A DNA stretch of 64,000 bases from Limnobaculum zhutongyuii (GCF_004295645.1 NZ_CP034752.1:3782001-3846000); one strand, 5' to 3'. Positions 1 to 9,106 are shown, numbered from the stretch's first letter. The notes: generated by a model from the sequence alone, not told the origin. Made by a program: numbers and translations.

Positions 1-60
1 GGCCTGTTAAAAGGCGAGAACTTCGGAAAATTAGTTATTCAACTAGGTAATGAGAACTAA
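1..60 (+). CDS. C-terminal end of a zinc-type (MDR) oxidoreductase, cut by the window edge
   Basis: The first 19 codons read GLLKGENFGKLVIQLGNEN and then stop with TAA. This is the usual tail of NADP-dependent medium-chain dehydrogenase/reductases of the CurA/YncB type, where a Gly-Leu-Leu-x-Gly-x-Asn-x-Gly-Lys segment precedes the last beta strand. Only the last 19 residues are inside the window, so the exact subfamily cannot be set. It lies 82 bp upstream of the aldo-keto reductase gene on the same strand and may share its transcript. Confidence 0.6.
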   Translation, partial: GLLKGENFGKLVIQLGNEN

Positions 61-142
61 TTATCACCATTCGGCTACGATTTATCTGATTTTATCATTC
101 GGTACACCAACAAATCTCGTGTACCTTTCTAAGGAGATATGA

Positions 143-1135
143 ATGTCCCACTTCGTCAATCCACAACGGTATGACTCTATGCAATATACCCGTTGTGGCC
201 GCAGCGGAATCCAGCTGCCTAAAATATCACTTGGCCTTTGGCACAATTTTGGTGATGTCACGCTGTATGAAAACAGTCGTGAAATGATCCGTACTGCTTT
301 TGATGCAGGCATTACCCATTTTGATTTAGCAAATAACTATGGTCCTCCTCCCGGTTCAGCAGAGATCAATTTTGGGCGCATTTTGAAGCAGGATTTTCAG
401 CACTATCGTGATGAAATGATTATCTCCTCTAAAGCCGGATACACCATGTGGCCGGGCCCTTATGGTGATTTTGGCTCTAAAAAATATCTGGTTTCCAGCC
501 TGGATCAAAGCCTGAAGCGTATCGGTCTCGACTATGTTGATATTTTTTATCACCATCGTCCTGATCCTGATACGCCACTGGAAGAAACCATGTCAGCGCT
601 GGACTTAATTGTTCGTCAGGGTAAGGCGTTGTATGTCGGGCTTTCCAACTATCCTGCGGATCAAGCCAAAGAGGCGATTCGTATTCTAAATTCACTGGGA
701 ACCCCTTGTCTGATTCACCAGCCTAAATACTCTATGTTTGAACGCTGGATTGAAAATGGGTTACAGGATGTTTTACAAGAAGAAGGTGTTGGCTCAATTG
801 CCTTCTCACCTTTGGCTGGCGGTCTTTTAACCGATCGCTATCTGTCGGGTATTCCGGAAGGTTCCCGGATCGCCAGTGACAGCCCCTTCCTTACCAGCGA
901 CCAGTTAACAGAAGCTCGGGTAACTCAAATTCGTCAACTAAATGAAATTGCCCAACGCCGTGGACAAAAACTGGTTCAGATGGCGCTGGCTTGGGTTTTA
1001 CGCGAAGGAAAAGTGACCTCAGCACTGATTGGGGCCAGTAAAGTCAGCCAAATCGAAGATGCCGTGGCTACATTGAACAATCTGGAATTTAGCCAACAGG
1101 AACTCAATGAGATAGAAGCTATTCTATCCAGATAG
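143..1135 (+). CDS. gprA: Aldo-keto reductase, L-glyceraldehyde 3-phosphate reductase type (YghZ/GprA)
   Basis: A 330-residue NADPH-dependent aldo-keto reductase. It resembles E. coli YghZ/GprA (346 aa) along its length, including THFDLANNYGPPPGSAE and MWPGPYG. The AKR catalytic tetrad is visible as Asp61, Tyr66, Lys97 and His138, and the late LIGAS motif binds the cofactor phosphate. The family reduces L-glyceraldehyde 3-phosphate and methylglyoxal in the cytosol, which points to aldehyde detoxification. An AAGGAG ribosome site lies 6 bases before the ATG. It is convergent with mntH, with a hairpin between them. The protein is about 16 residues shorter at the C-terminus than the E. coli enzyme. 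The exact substrate is inferred from family membership. Confidence 0.88.
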   Translation: MSHFVNPQRYDSMQYTRCGRSGIQLPKISLGLWHNFGDVTLYENSREMIRTAFDAGITHFDLANNYGPPPGSAEINFGRILKQDFQHYRDEMIISSKAGYTMWPGPYGDFGSKKYLVSSLDQSLKRIGLDYVDIFYHHRPDPDTPLEETMSALDLIVRQGKALYVGLSNYPADQAKEAIRILNSLGTPCLIHQPKYSMFERWIENGLQDVLQEEGVGSIAFSPLAGGLLTDRYLSGIPEGSRIASDSPFLTSDQLTEARVTQIRQLNEIAQRRGQKLVQMALAWVLREGKVTSALIGASKVSQIEDAVATLNNLEFSQQELNEIEAILSR

Positions 1136-1146
1136 GATAGTTAACT

Positions 1147-1184
1147 CAGACAGCCGCCATTAAGTTTATCGTGGTGGCTGTCTG
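1147..1184. terminator. Hairpin between convergent gprA and mntH
   Basis: A 13-bp stem (CAGACAGCCGCCA with TGGTGGCTGTCTG, one non-Watson-Crick position) closes a 12-nt loop. It ends exactly at the mntH stop codon. No T-tract follows on either side, so it may act as an RNA-protecting or weak bidirectional terminator hairpin rather than a classic intrinsic terminator. Confidence 0.6.
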
Positions 1185-2414
1185 CTATAAGAAGAAGCTG
1201 ACTAGCAAATAGATATTCAGACTGACTACCAGCCCGACAATTGCCCGGCCAATATTTTGCATCAACGTGCTATTAACCAAATCCCCCATCAGTTGCCGAT
1301 TCCCGGTAAAACTCAATAGTGGAATCAACGCCAGAGCAATACCAAAACTAAGAAATACCTGGCTGACAATCAGAATACGAGTCGCATCCATACCGCTCAT
1401 AATCACGACAAACGATGGCAACATGGTCACTGCACGGCGTAGCCAAAGCGGTATTCTGAAGTGAATAAAACCTTGCATCACAACCTGCCCGGCCATGGTT
1501 CCGACAACAGTAGAAGATAGTCCGGCAGCCACCAGACTAAGGCCAAAAGTCACCGCAGCAAATTTACCTAACAGCGGCTCCAGCGTAACATAGGCCTGAT
1601 CAAGTTCTGTAATGCCCGTTTGTCCATGAAAGTGAAAAACTGCTGCCGCCATTGCCATCATCGATAAATTAACAAAACCGGCAATCGTCATCGCCACTGC
1701 TACATCCCATTTAGTAGCGGAATAGCGCTCTTCTCTGGTGCCTTTGGAGTTTTGCGTTAGCGCAGAATGCAGGTAAATAACATGGGGCATGATAGTAGCG
1801 CCTAATACTCCGGCAGCCAGAAATACAGCTTCGTTATTGGGTAGCCCGGGTATTAGCATACCGGTGGAAAGTTCAGTAATATCAGGCGCTGAAAATACCA
1901 GTTCAATAATATAAGCTCCGGCAACAAACAGCAGAAAAGCGCCAATTACGCGCTCTAAAGGCTTATCCCCTTTGCTCTGTAACATTAAAATCAGGAAGGT
2001 GCAGATTCCCGTTATCACGGCACCGTTTAACAAACTTACACCCAGCAATAGTTTGAACCCAATTGCTGCACCAATAAATTCCGCCAAATCCGTTGCTATC
2101 GCGATTAATTCGGCCTGAACCCAATAAAACCAAACGATCGGACGTGGAAACCGATCGCGAATATGTTCCGCCAAATTTTTATTGGTCGCAATTCCCAGCT
2201 TGGCGGAAAAAAGCTGTACTACCATCGCCATAATATTGGCCCACACAACAACCCAAAGCAGCTGATAGCCAAACGCAGAACCAGCCTGGATGTTGGTGGC
2301 AAAGTTACCGGGATCGATATAGCCAATGGCCGCAATAAAAGCAGGTCCCATCAGAGCAAGCCTGATCTTTCTCGATACTTTACTTGACTGAACTATGGCA
2401 CCTGAATCTGACAT
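1185..2414 (-). CDS. mntH: Mn(2+)/Fe(2+) proton symporter MntH (NRAMP family)
   Basis: A 409-residue inner-membrane protein close to E. coli MntH (412 aa). The NRAMP metal-site motif DPGN is at residues 34-37 (GYIDPGNFAT) and the TM6 motif MPHVIYLHS is present, as are the ATDLAEFIGAAIGF and LVAAGLSSTVVGT segments. It imports manganese (and some ferrous iron) with protons. The frame extends 9 codons upstream, but GGAG followed by 9 bases fits the inner ATG at 2414, which also matches E. coli. A Fur-like box and a 31-bp dyad lie just upstream, which agrees with metal control of this family. Monocistronic and convergent with gprA. Confidence 0.95.
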   Translation of the reverse strand: MSDSGAIVQSSKVSRKIRLALMGPAFIAAIGYIDPGNFATNIQAGSAFGYQLLWVVVWANIMAMVVQLFSAKLGIATNKNLAEHIRDRFPRPIVWFYWVQAELIAIATDLAEFIGAAIGFKLLLGVSLLNGAVITGICTFLILMLQSKGDKPLERVIGAFLLFVAGAYIIELVFSAPDITELSTGMLIPGLPNNEAVFLAAGVLGATIMPHVIYLHSALTQNSKGTREERYSATKWDVAVAMTIAGFVNLSMMAMAAAVFHFHGQTGITELDQAYVTLEPLLGKFAAVTFGLSLVAAGLSSTVVGTMAGQVVMQGFIHFRIPLWLRRAVTMLPSFVVIMSGMDATRILIVSQVFLSFGIALALIPLLSFTGNRQLMGDLVNSTLMQNIGRAIVGLVVSLNIYLLVSFFL

Positions 2415-2447
2415 AGATATATTCTCCGAATCACCACACAATTAAAT

Positions 2448-2466
2448 GATAATGATTCTCATTCAA
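2448..2466. promoter_or_regulatory. Fur-like box upstream of mntH
   Basis: GATAATGATTCTCATTC starts 34 bp upstream of the mntH start codon and matches about 14 of 19 positions of the consensus Fur box, including the whole first half GATAATGAT. In E. coli and Salmonella mntH is repressed by Fur as well as MntR, so Fur-iron control here is a reasonable inference. Confidence 0.7.
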
Positions 2467-2476
2467 ATATCAACTT

Positions 2477-2507
2477 AATTATGCTTATCGCTCAGATAGG
2501 CGTAATT
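2477..2507. promoter_or_regulatory. 31-bp inverted repeat upstream of mntH
   Basis: AATTATGCTTATC and GATAGGCGTAATT form a dyad with 11 of 13 positions matching and a 5-nt spacer, about 60 bp upstream of the mntH start. It does not match the E. coli MntR box that I remember. It could be an operator for a local manganese regulator or part of the promoter. Confidence 0.4.
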
Positions 2508-3055
2508 AAACAGCCAGATAATATTTCGCATCAAAAACCGAAGCTGTATTACCTAAACCAACGTAAATATTACGGTCATTATAATACAGTAAACTACAGC
2601 TCACTCAATAAATACAACATTTAAGAAACCATATGTAACAATAACGCAATCAATTAACAACAATCATACGTTAGCCATAGAATAAAACTATTTATATTCA
2701 GTTATAGCTTTTCATAATAATCAGCATTTTTTTCATTCCATAAAGGAATAAAATTGAGATTAAAAACTATAATACATTGAATTAAAATGAATATATGAGA
2801 AATAAAAATCAATCTATACCCTCTAATCAACCCATTAAAATCACTGTTATATCCACTGACAATTAATCGGAGATATCTACCGCTTTTCCGTAATTTTCCA
2901 CTTTACCTTTAGTAAGCAAAAAACTTATAGTCCGGTAGACCTGATATACAGTTACCTGTGTCCAAATAATCAAAAATTCACCATCAAAACCGATTCAGTC
3001 TGAAATATGGCGGAAATTAATCTTAAACACATTAAACAGCGGACTTGATACCACT

Positions 3056-4033
3056 ATGACACTCACTCCCGTAATTGCCATCCATGGCGGTGCTGGCGCC
3101 ATCACCAGAACAGCAATGACCGCAGAAAAAGAGCAGGAATTTCGCCAGGCACTCTCCGGGATAGTCACCGCCGGATAAACCATTCTTGCCGCCGGGGGCA
3201 GCGCACTGGATGCAGTGACCGAAGCGGTGCGATTACTGGAAGAGAATCCTCTGTTCAATGCAGGAAAAGGCGCTGTTTTTACTCATGCAGGAACTAACGA
3301 GCTGGACACATCAATTATGGATGGCGCTACGTTAAATGCGGGTGCTGTTGCTGGCGTATCCCATATACGTAATCCAATCCTCGCAGCACGAGCCGTAATG
3401 GAACATAGCAACCACGTTCTGTTTATCGGAGATGGTGCTGAAGCATTTGCTAAAACTCAGGGAATTGAATTTGTAGAACCTGATTATTACTTCACAGAGG
3501 CCCGCTATGAACAACTCCAGCGCGCCCTACGAGAACAAAGTGGTGCCGTATTAGATCACGATGGTGCTACCCAGACAGCTCAAAAAACGCAAAATGAACC
3601 TATCGATCCAGACAAAAAATTCGGTACTGTGGGAGCTGTCGCCATCGATATTCATGGCAATCTGGCAGCTGCAACCTCTACCGGCGGCATGACCAACAAA
3701 CAAGTTGGCAGAGTTGGTGATTCACCTCTGATCGGCGCTGGTTGCTATGCTAATAACAACACTGTCGCGGTATCCACTACCGGCACCGGCGAAATGTTTA
3801 TGAGAACCGTTGCTGCCTATGACGTTTCCGCCATGATGGAATACGCGGGAATGTCATTGGAACAAGCTACCTATAAAGTGGTTATGGAAAAATTACCCGC
3901 TATCAATGGGCGCGGAGGACTAATTGCCATCGACTCAAAGGGAAACGTAGTTACCCCGTTTAATAGTGAAGGAATGTACCGGGGTATTGGACGTGTGGGG
4001 CAAGCGGTGTATGTAAATATTTATCGGGATTAG
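3056..4033 (+). pseudogene. iaaA: Isoaspartyl peptidase/L-asparaginase, broken by an in-frame stop
   Basis: Read from the ATG at 3056, the frame gives MTLTPVIAIHGGAGAITR, the normal N-terminus of type III asparaginases, and runs to codon 40. There, TAA at 3176-3178 sits where E. coli IaaA has Gln (context VETGQKML; here VTAG-stop-TIL). A CAA-to-TAA change explains it. The same frame continues without gap to 4033, with the nucleophile context FGTVGAVA (Thr191 of the ancestral reading), the STGGMTNK motif and the C-terminal end. The total of 325 codons compares with 321 aa in E. coli. The enzyme normally self-cleaves before the Thr and hydrolyses isoaspartyl dipeptides. As written, no active product is expected unless the stop is read through. 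Confidence 0.85.
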
Positions 4034-4354
4034 TGGTTGGCATCGGGAGGATTCAAGTTACTCCTCTTTTCATTAATAGGCTAACGTGAAAAGGTCAATG
4101 CTACAGTCGATTTTTCAAATTTATTGAAGCTAAGCAGGATATAATCACCACCTTCTTGCATGGCATGCAAGAAGGTTAAACGCCAATTTCATTAAAATGA
4201 AATAGGGTAATTCACATATCTCTCATTAAAATAAATCTGTGACACCGTATTTTTACGCCTCTCAATAATTTGATCGCCGAAACTGCTCATCCTTAATGAA
4301 TTGACGTTGCAGAAATGCAGTAACCCCGGAACATTACTCCAAAGATTGGGGAAA
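4034..4354. other. Intergenic stretch downstream of iaaA
   Basis: About 320 bp with no supported gene. It contains one strong palindrome (4150-4176), described separately. The rest shows no recognisable coding, RNA or repeat signal. Confidence 0.5.
4150..4176. repeat. 27-bp perfect palindrome resembling the tRNA-Ala anticodon arm
   Basis: ACCTTCTTGCATG and CATGCAAGAAGGT pair perfectly around a single G. The inner 17 bases equal the anticodon arm of the tRNA-Ala(GGC) gene at 7199-7274, and the following AGGT also matches the tRNA variable-loop side after one extra A. It may be a relic of a tRNA fragment or of an attachment site, or just a hairpin. No T-tract follows. Confidence 0.55.
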
Positions 4355-4657
4355 ATGGGTGACTGGAAGGCTCTCCCGTCTATTAGAAAAACTGGCGCTT
4401 ATTCTCCTACTATGGTTAAAGCATCTAATCAAATTCCAACCCGCCGCTATTACGTAGAAATCTATTACGTAGAAATAGAGATACACGACAACTTAATGAA
4501 TTCCGGCATCACGATCCCAGCAAAAACAGATTCGTTTAATTCACTGATCACCGGACTGGCTGAAGATTTGGGATCTTCCATCTCAGGCATGATCACATCA
4601 TCTGGAGGAATGGAGAAGTTAATTGACAGGGCGCAGACTGTAGCGAGAATTTGTTAA
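4355..4657 (+). CDS. Small unrecognised protein
   Basis: A 100-residue frame starting at an ATG with GGGG four bases upstream (MGDWKALPSIRKTGAY...), ending 7 bp before a terminator-like hairpin. I do not recognise a family. The protein has no signal peptide or membrane segment. It contains an in-frame 15-bp tandem duplication that gives YYVEI twice. The open frame extends upstream to 4301 only through a TTG. Its codon use is mixed, and it lies between two broken genes, so it may be a fragment of a larger lost gene. Confidence 0.4.
   Translation: MGDWKALPSIRKTGAYSPTMVKASNQIPTRRYYVEIYYVEIEIHDNLMNSGITIPAKTDSFNSLITGLAEDLGSSISGMITSSGGMEKLIDRAQTVARIC
4447..4476 (+). repeat. Perfect 15-bp tandem duplication
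   Basis: CTATTACGTAGAAAT occurs twice head to tail. The unit is five codons, so the surrounding frame (4355-4657) is kept and gains YYVEI twice. Confidence 0.85.
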
Positions 4658-4664
4658 TGTATAT

Positions 4665-4688
4665 GGCCTTCAATTAAGGGCTTTTTTA
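4665..4688 (+). terminator. Terminator-like hairpin after the small ORF
   Basis: GGCCTT and AAGGGC form a short stem with one bulged G around CAATT, followed by six T. This is a plausible weak intrinsic terminator on the plus strand. Confidence 0.5.
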
Positions 4689-4747
4689 CATACTAGTAAT
4701 TCTGTCAGGTATTGGCATGATGTGCAGAATGATAACATCTCACACAT

Positions 4748-4764
4748 AATCTTATGATAAGATT
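4748..4764. repeat. Short palindrome upstream of the acyltransferase
   Basis: AATCTTA and TAAGATT are perfect arms around TGA, about 70 bp before the acyltransferase start. It could be an operator-like dyad. A TATAAT hexamer follows at 4812-4817, without a clear -35. Confidence 0.35.
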
Positions 4765-4831
4765 TCATCGCAAATCATCATGGCAGGCGGATGGTGCATG
4801 GACGCTTCACGTATAATAACTGAAAAACAAA

Positions 4832-6847
4832 ATGAATAACGAAGCTGTCCATAACAATTCAATTAAATATCGTTCAGATATAGATGGCCTCAGGGCTATA
4901 GCAATACTAGCCGTTGTTATCTACCACGCGTTCCCATCAAGACTTCCCGGTGGTTTTGTTGGTGTTGATATATTCTTTGTTATCTCCGGGTATTTAATCA
5001 CTAGCATCATTTTGAAAAAGCTCGATATGGGTAATTTCAGCTTTATTGATTTTTATATTCGCAGAATAAAACGAATTTTTCCGGCTCTTCTGACCGTGCT
5101 CACTGCGTGTTATTTCTTTGGATGGCAAGCTCTATTCGTTGATGAGTTTAAAGCTTTAGGCAAACATGTATTAAGTGGCATAGCCTTCGTACAAAACTTT
5201 GTTCTGTATTTTGAGGCGGGATATTTCGACTCTGCATCTGAACTTAAACCATTGATGCATCTATGATCGCTCAGTATTGAAGAACAATTCTATCTTATTT
5301 TTCCAATAATAATGCTTATTGTATGGAAATTAAGGTTAAACGTATTAATTTTCCTTCTTCTAGTTATTGGCTTTTCTTTCTCACTAAACATTGAAGAAGT
5401 TTCTGTAGATCCTGCTTCAGCATTCTTTATGCCATACACCCGATTTTGGGAGTTAATGAGCGGCAGCTTGCTGGCTTACTTATTGATGTTTAATAAGGAT
5501 TGGACATACAAAAGTATAGAATTAATCATATTCAGAAGTAGCAAAAAACACAGTAATGACATGCTACTCAAACACTTACTTTCTATTGTAGGATTGTCAT
5601 TAATAATAACTTCCTTTTTCATTATTAATAAAAGTTCAGTATTCCCAGGATGGCTGGCTACCATTACAGTATCAGGGGCTTTTCTAATGATACTTGCTGG
5701 ACCATATGCAATATTTAACAAGTACATACTAAGTAATAAATTAATAGTATGGGTTGGTTTAATTAGTTACCCGCTCTATCTATGGCATTGGCCTATATTA
5801 TCATTTGCCAGAATTGTTGAATCAGAACTTCCTTCGCGTGAAATTAGAATCTATGCAGTAATAGCAAGCTTTATACTGTCGTGGCTAACTTATGTTTTGA
5901 TAGAGAAACCATTTAGATTTGGTAAATACAGTGGAATAAAAACTATAGCGCTGCTTATTATAGCCATTATCACGGGTTCTATTGGATATTACACTTATAT
6001 TAATGAAGGCATCGCCAACAGAAAAGTAATCGTAGATGAAAAAAGTGCAAATAATCTCATCGTTGGTCCTATCTGGTCCTATACAAGTAATGATATCTGC
6101 CTAAACACATACCATTCCGACTTTCCTAAAGATTACGGATGGTGGTTTTGTATACAAGATAAACCAACGAAACCAACAATATTATTGCTTGGGAATAGTT
6201 ATGCTAACCATCTTTACCCTGGATTAATTCATAACAAACATTTAAAGGAACAAAATATCCTGTCGATTGGAACTTGTGGAGCGGAACAAGTAGAATCATA
6301 TGAACGAATGGGTGAGGAATCGAGAACACCATGCACAGGGACCCATCATTATAGAAGCCAAGAGTTTATCAATGATATTATAAAAGATAATCCCACCATA
6401 AAATATGTAATAATTAATGGATTAAGAAATGTAATTTATAAAGATTACATTCGGCGGCTTAAGAAAAAAATTGATTTCCTTGAGAGCAAAGGAATAACAG
6501 TTATTGTATTTATACCTCACATTAAGCTTGGTTATGACATAAAGGGATGTTTCGCCAGACCATTTAAGACCCCGAGCAAGTCATGCGAAATGCCGATCTC
6601 GGTACAAAAAGCGCAATTAAAAGCTTATAGTGTAATGATTAATCAGTTCAAAAAAACCAATCCTAATGTTAAGTTTTTCGACCAAAATAATTTGTTATGC
6701 AAAGATGATACATGCGAATTCAAAATTGATGGCATGCCTGTATATAGGGATAATACAGATCACTTCTCAGAATATGCCAGCAATAAATTAGCTGAACTGT
6801 TTGTTGAGTGGGCTAATGATAACGTCCCAAATATTCTTGATAAGTAA
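4832..6847 (+). pseudogene. OafA-type membrane O-acyltransferase with SGNH domain, broken by TGA
   Basis: One frame of 671 codons with a single TGA at 5264-5266. The N-terminal part has the acyltransferase-3 start YRSDIDGLRAIAI and FVGVDIFFVISGYLIT. The stop falls in KPLMHL-stop-SLSIEEQFYL, where this family has Trp (HLWSLSxEEQ), so TGG to TGA is the simplest cause. After it the frame continues through several membrane helices (roughly codons 160-390) to a periplasmic SGNH-like domain (LLLGNSYANHLYPGL and a late DNTDHFSEYA block). Such proteins O-acetylate LPS, peptidoglycan or other glycans. It is very AT-rich, like the O-antigen genes, which suggests transfer. It is probably inactive as written. 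Confidence 0.85.
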
Positions 6848-7165
6848 ACATTAATAGTCACTGTGCGGAATGGATAACGCGGTGACTACTTGACCTTTAT
6901 GAGCGATTCGCACAGTTCCCCTGAGCGTATAAACTCCGCCAGAGCTAATAAATGGTCCTATTCCTATTCGCAGATAACCACCAACGTTACTTAAAGTAGT
7001 AGCAATCGCAGAAATTAGAGAAATAGAATAAAGCCAGTTTAGTGAGATAAATTCTCTTTTTTATTATAATAATCAAATTGTTGTTTCTGCCAATATCTCT
7101 TCAAGATATAGTCTTAAAAGAATAATCACCAACGTTTTAGAAAGTGGTTTAAAACTGACAATAAA
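6848..7165. other. Intergenic region with a startless open stretch on the minus strand
   Basis: About 320 bp between the broken acyltransferase and the tRNA-Ala terminator. The minus strand has an open stretch at 6851-7057 ending in VVTALSIPHSDY-stop, including VGGYLRIGIGPFISSGG, with no ATG, GTG or TTG start and a stop immediately upstream. It looks like the tail of a decayed gene, but I do not recognise the family. Confidence 0.35.
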
Positions 7166-7191
7166 AAAAGCCGACTTTTCAGTCGGCTTCT
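7166..7191 (-). terminator. Intrinsic terminator of tRNA-Ala
   Basis: AAGCCGACT and AGTCGGCTT form a 9-bp stem with a 4-nt loop. On the minus strand it is followed by a run of seven T, directly downstream of the tRNA-Ala gene. Confidence 0.85.
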
Positions 7192-7198
7192 TCGAATT

Positions 7199-7274
<76 letters not shown>

Positions 7275-7425
7275 AAATATCATATGATGTGTGTCTGGTA
7301 ACAACATCATCAGGACGGGCGCATAATATGAAACATCGGGGATGTCTGTCAACGGCTAATTTACAGAATTAATCTGAATGCTGAAAAAGAGAGCAAAGCT
7401 GTGAATTTATAGACAGAAAAATACA

Positions 7426-7456
7426 AAAAGCCGGACTTTTTGCAGTCCGGCTTTCA
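7426..7456 (-). terminator. Intrinsic terminator of gltX
   Basis: AAAGCCGGACT and AGTCCGGCTTT pair around a short loop, followed on the minus strand by a T-run. It lies 33 bp past the gltX stop codon. Confidence 0.85.
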
Positions 7457-7488
7457 TTGCTCACCTAATAGTCTTTGAGTTAATACAT

Positions 7489-8904
7489 TTATTGCTGTGA
7501 TTCACGTTCAGCAATAAATGCCAGTGCACGATCGATACGAGCCAGGCTACGGGACTTACCCACTGCATGAACAGTGGCATCAACGGCCGGAGACTGACCG
7601 CATCCGGTTACTGCAACACGCAACGGCATCCCAACTTTGCCCATCCCTACTTCCAATTCAGTCGCAGTACCTTCAATCGCATGATGCACATTTTCGACGT
7701 TCCAGTCACTGATAGCACTTAACTTAGCTTTAACCAGTTCCAGAGGTTCTTTAGCTACCGGACGCAGATGTTTCTTCGCAGCGTCAGCATCAAACTCTTC
7801 AAACTCTTCATAGAAATAACGGCAAGACTCAGCCATCTCTTTCAGAGTTTTACAGCGTTCACCCAGCAGTTGCACAATTTCGACTAACTGCGGGCCATTC
7901 TGAGTATTAAAACCTTGTTCATGGATATGCCATGATAAATGAACCGCCACATACTCTGGTGGCAAATGGTTAATATAGTGATGGTTTAACCACTGTAGCT
8001 TTTCAGTATTAAATGCGCTGGCTGATTTGCTAACGGCATCCAGAGTAAATAGCTGCTTCATCTCACCAACACTAAAAATCTCCTGATCGCCATGAGACCA
8101 ACCCAGACGAACCAGATAGTTCAACAGTGCTTCCGGTAAATAACCCGCATCGCGATACTGCATCACGCTAGCCGCACCATTTCGCTTAGACAGCTTTTGA
8201 CCATCATCACCCAGAATCATTGAGACGTGAGCATATTCAGGAATAGGCGCGCCCAAAGCCTTCAGAATATTAATTTGACGAGGCGTGTTGTTTATATGGT
8301 CTTCCCCACGGATCACGTGAGTAATCTCCATATCCCAGTCATCAACCACCACACAGAAGTTATAGGTTGGAGCACCATCAGTACGACGGATAATTAAATC
8401 ATCCAGTTCCTGGTTGCTGATTTCAATCGGGCCACGGATTTTGTCATCAAAAATAACTGACCCTTCCTGTGGATTCAGGAAACGTACTACATGAGGCTCA
8501 TTATCAGCATGATTACACTGGTCATGGCGACAGTGGCCGTCATAACGTGCTTTTTCACCGCGAGCCATTTGTTCTTCACGTAGTGCTTCCAGACGCTCTT
8601 TAGAGCAATAACACTTATAAGCAGTACCGGCAGTTAACATTTCATCAATAACGGCATTGTAACGGTCAAAACGTTTGGTCTGAAAATAGGGACCTTCATC
8701 CCAATCAATACCTAACCAGTTCATACCATCCATAATCGCATCAATTGCTTTTTGGGTTGATCGCTCCAGATCGGTATCTTCAATTCGCAAAACAAACTCA
8801 CCGCCCAAATGACGTGAAAACAGCCAGGAATAAAGCGCGGTACGGGCACCACCGACGTGTAAATCACCGGTTGGACTTGGAGCAAAACGTGTTTTTATTT
8901 TCAT
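7489..8904 (-). CDS. gltX: Glutamyl-tRNA synthetase
   Basis: A 471-residue class I aminoacyl-tRNA synthetase, the same length as E. coli GltX and very similar throughout. The HIGH-type signature is PSPTGDLHVGGARTA near residue 10, and the KMSKS-type loop is DGQKLSKRNG. The zinc-binding Cys/His cluster CYCSKER...CRHDQCNH lies near residues 98-127. It charges tRNA-Glu with glutamate in the cytosol. The frame has an ATG two codons earlier (8910), but the inner ATG gives MKIKTRFAPSPTG as in E. coli. It is divergent from the tRNA-Val operon, as in E. coli. Confidence 0.97.
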   Translation of the reverse strand: MKIKTRFAPSPTGDLHVGGARTALYSWLFSRHLGGEFVLRIEDTDLERSTQKAIDAIMDGMNWLGIDWDEGPYFQTKRFDRYNAVIDEMLTAGTAYKCYCSKERLEALREEQMARGEKARYDGHCRHDQCNHADNEPHVVRFLNPQEGSVIFDDKIRGPIEISNQELDDLIIRRTDGAPTYNFCVVVDDWDMEITHVIRGEDHINNTPRQINILKALGAPIPEYAHVSMILGDDGQKLSKRNGAASVMQYRDAGYLPEALLNYLVRLGWSHGDQEIFSVGEMKQLFTLDAVSKSASAFNTEKLQWLNHHYINHLPPEYVAVHLSWHIHEQGFNTQNGPQLVEIVQLLGERCKTLKEMAESCRYFYEEFEEFDADAAKKHLRPVAKEPLELVKAKLSAISDWNVENVHHAIEGTATELEVGMGKVGMPLRVAVTGCGQSPAVDATVHAVGKSRSLARIDRALAFIAERESQQ

Positions 8905-9106
8905 GGTCATTGAGCGTTAGCCTTGTTGCAAGATTTAATCAGCAAAGATCAATTTAATATCTGTCTTTCGCTATAGTGGCGCACATTCTATCACTCCATG
9001 CTGAATCCTCAATGTTCAAGGCGCACTGAAAACAGAGATAAATTTGAAAAGTATTTACTATACTGTCTAAAATTACGACGAACAGTCAGTTTCATTCAAA
9101 AAATCA

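Larger units (their letters stand above)
2415..3055. other. AT-rich intergenic region between mntH and iaaA
   Basis: About 640 bp without a supported gene, strongly AT-rich. The 100 bp next to mntH hold the Fur-like box and a dyad. A short CGTAA-ATA-TTACG palindrome lies at about 2565-2577. Nothing else recognisable was found on either strand. Confidence 0.6.

Noticed and set aside
5264..5266. TGA as a selenocysteine or programmed recoding site
   Set aside because: The family has Trp at this place and no recoding hairpin is seen just downstream; a plain TGG to TGA mutation is simpler.
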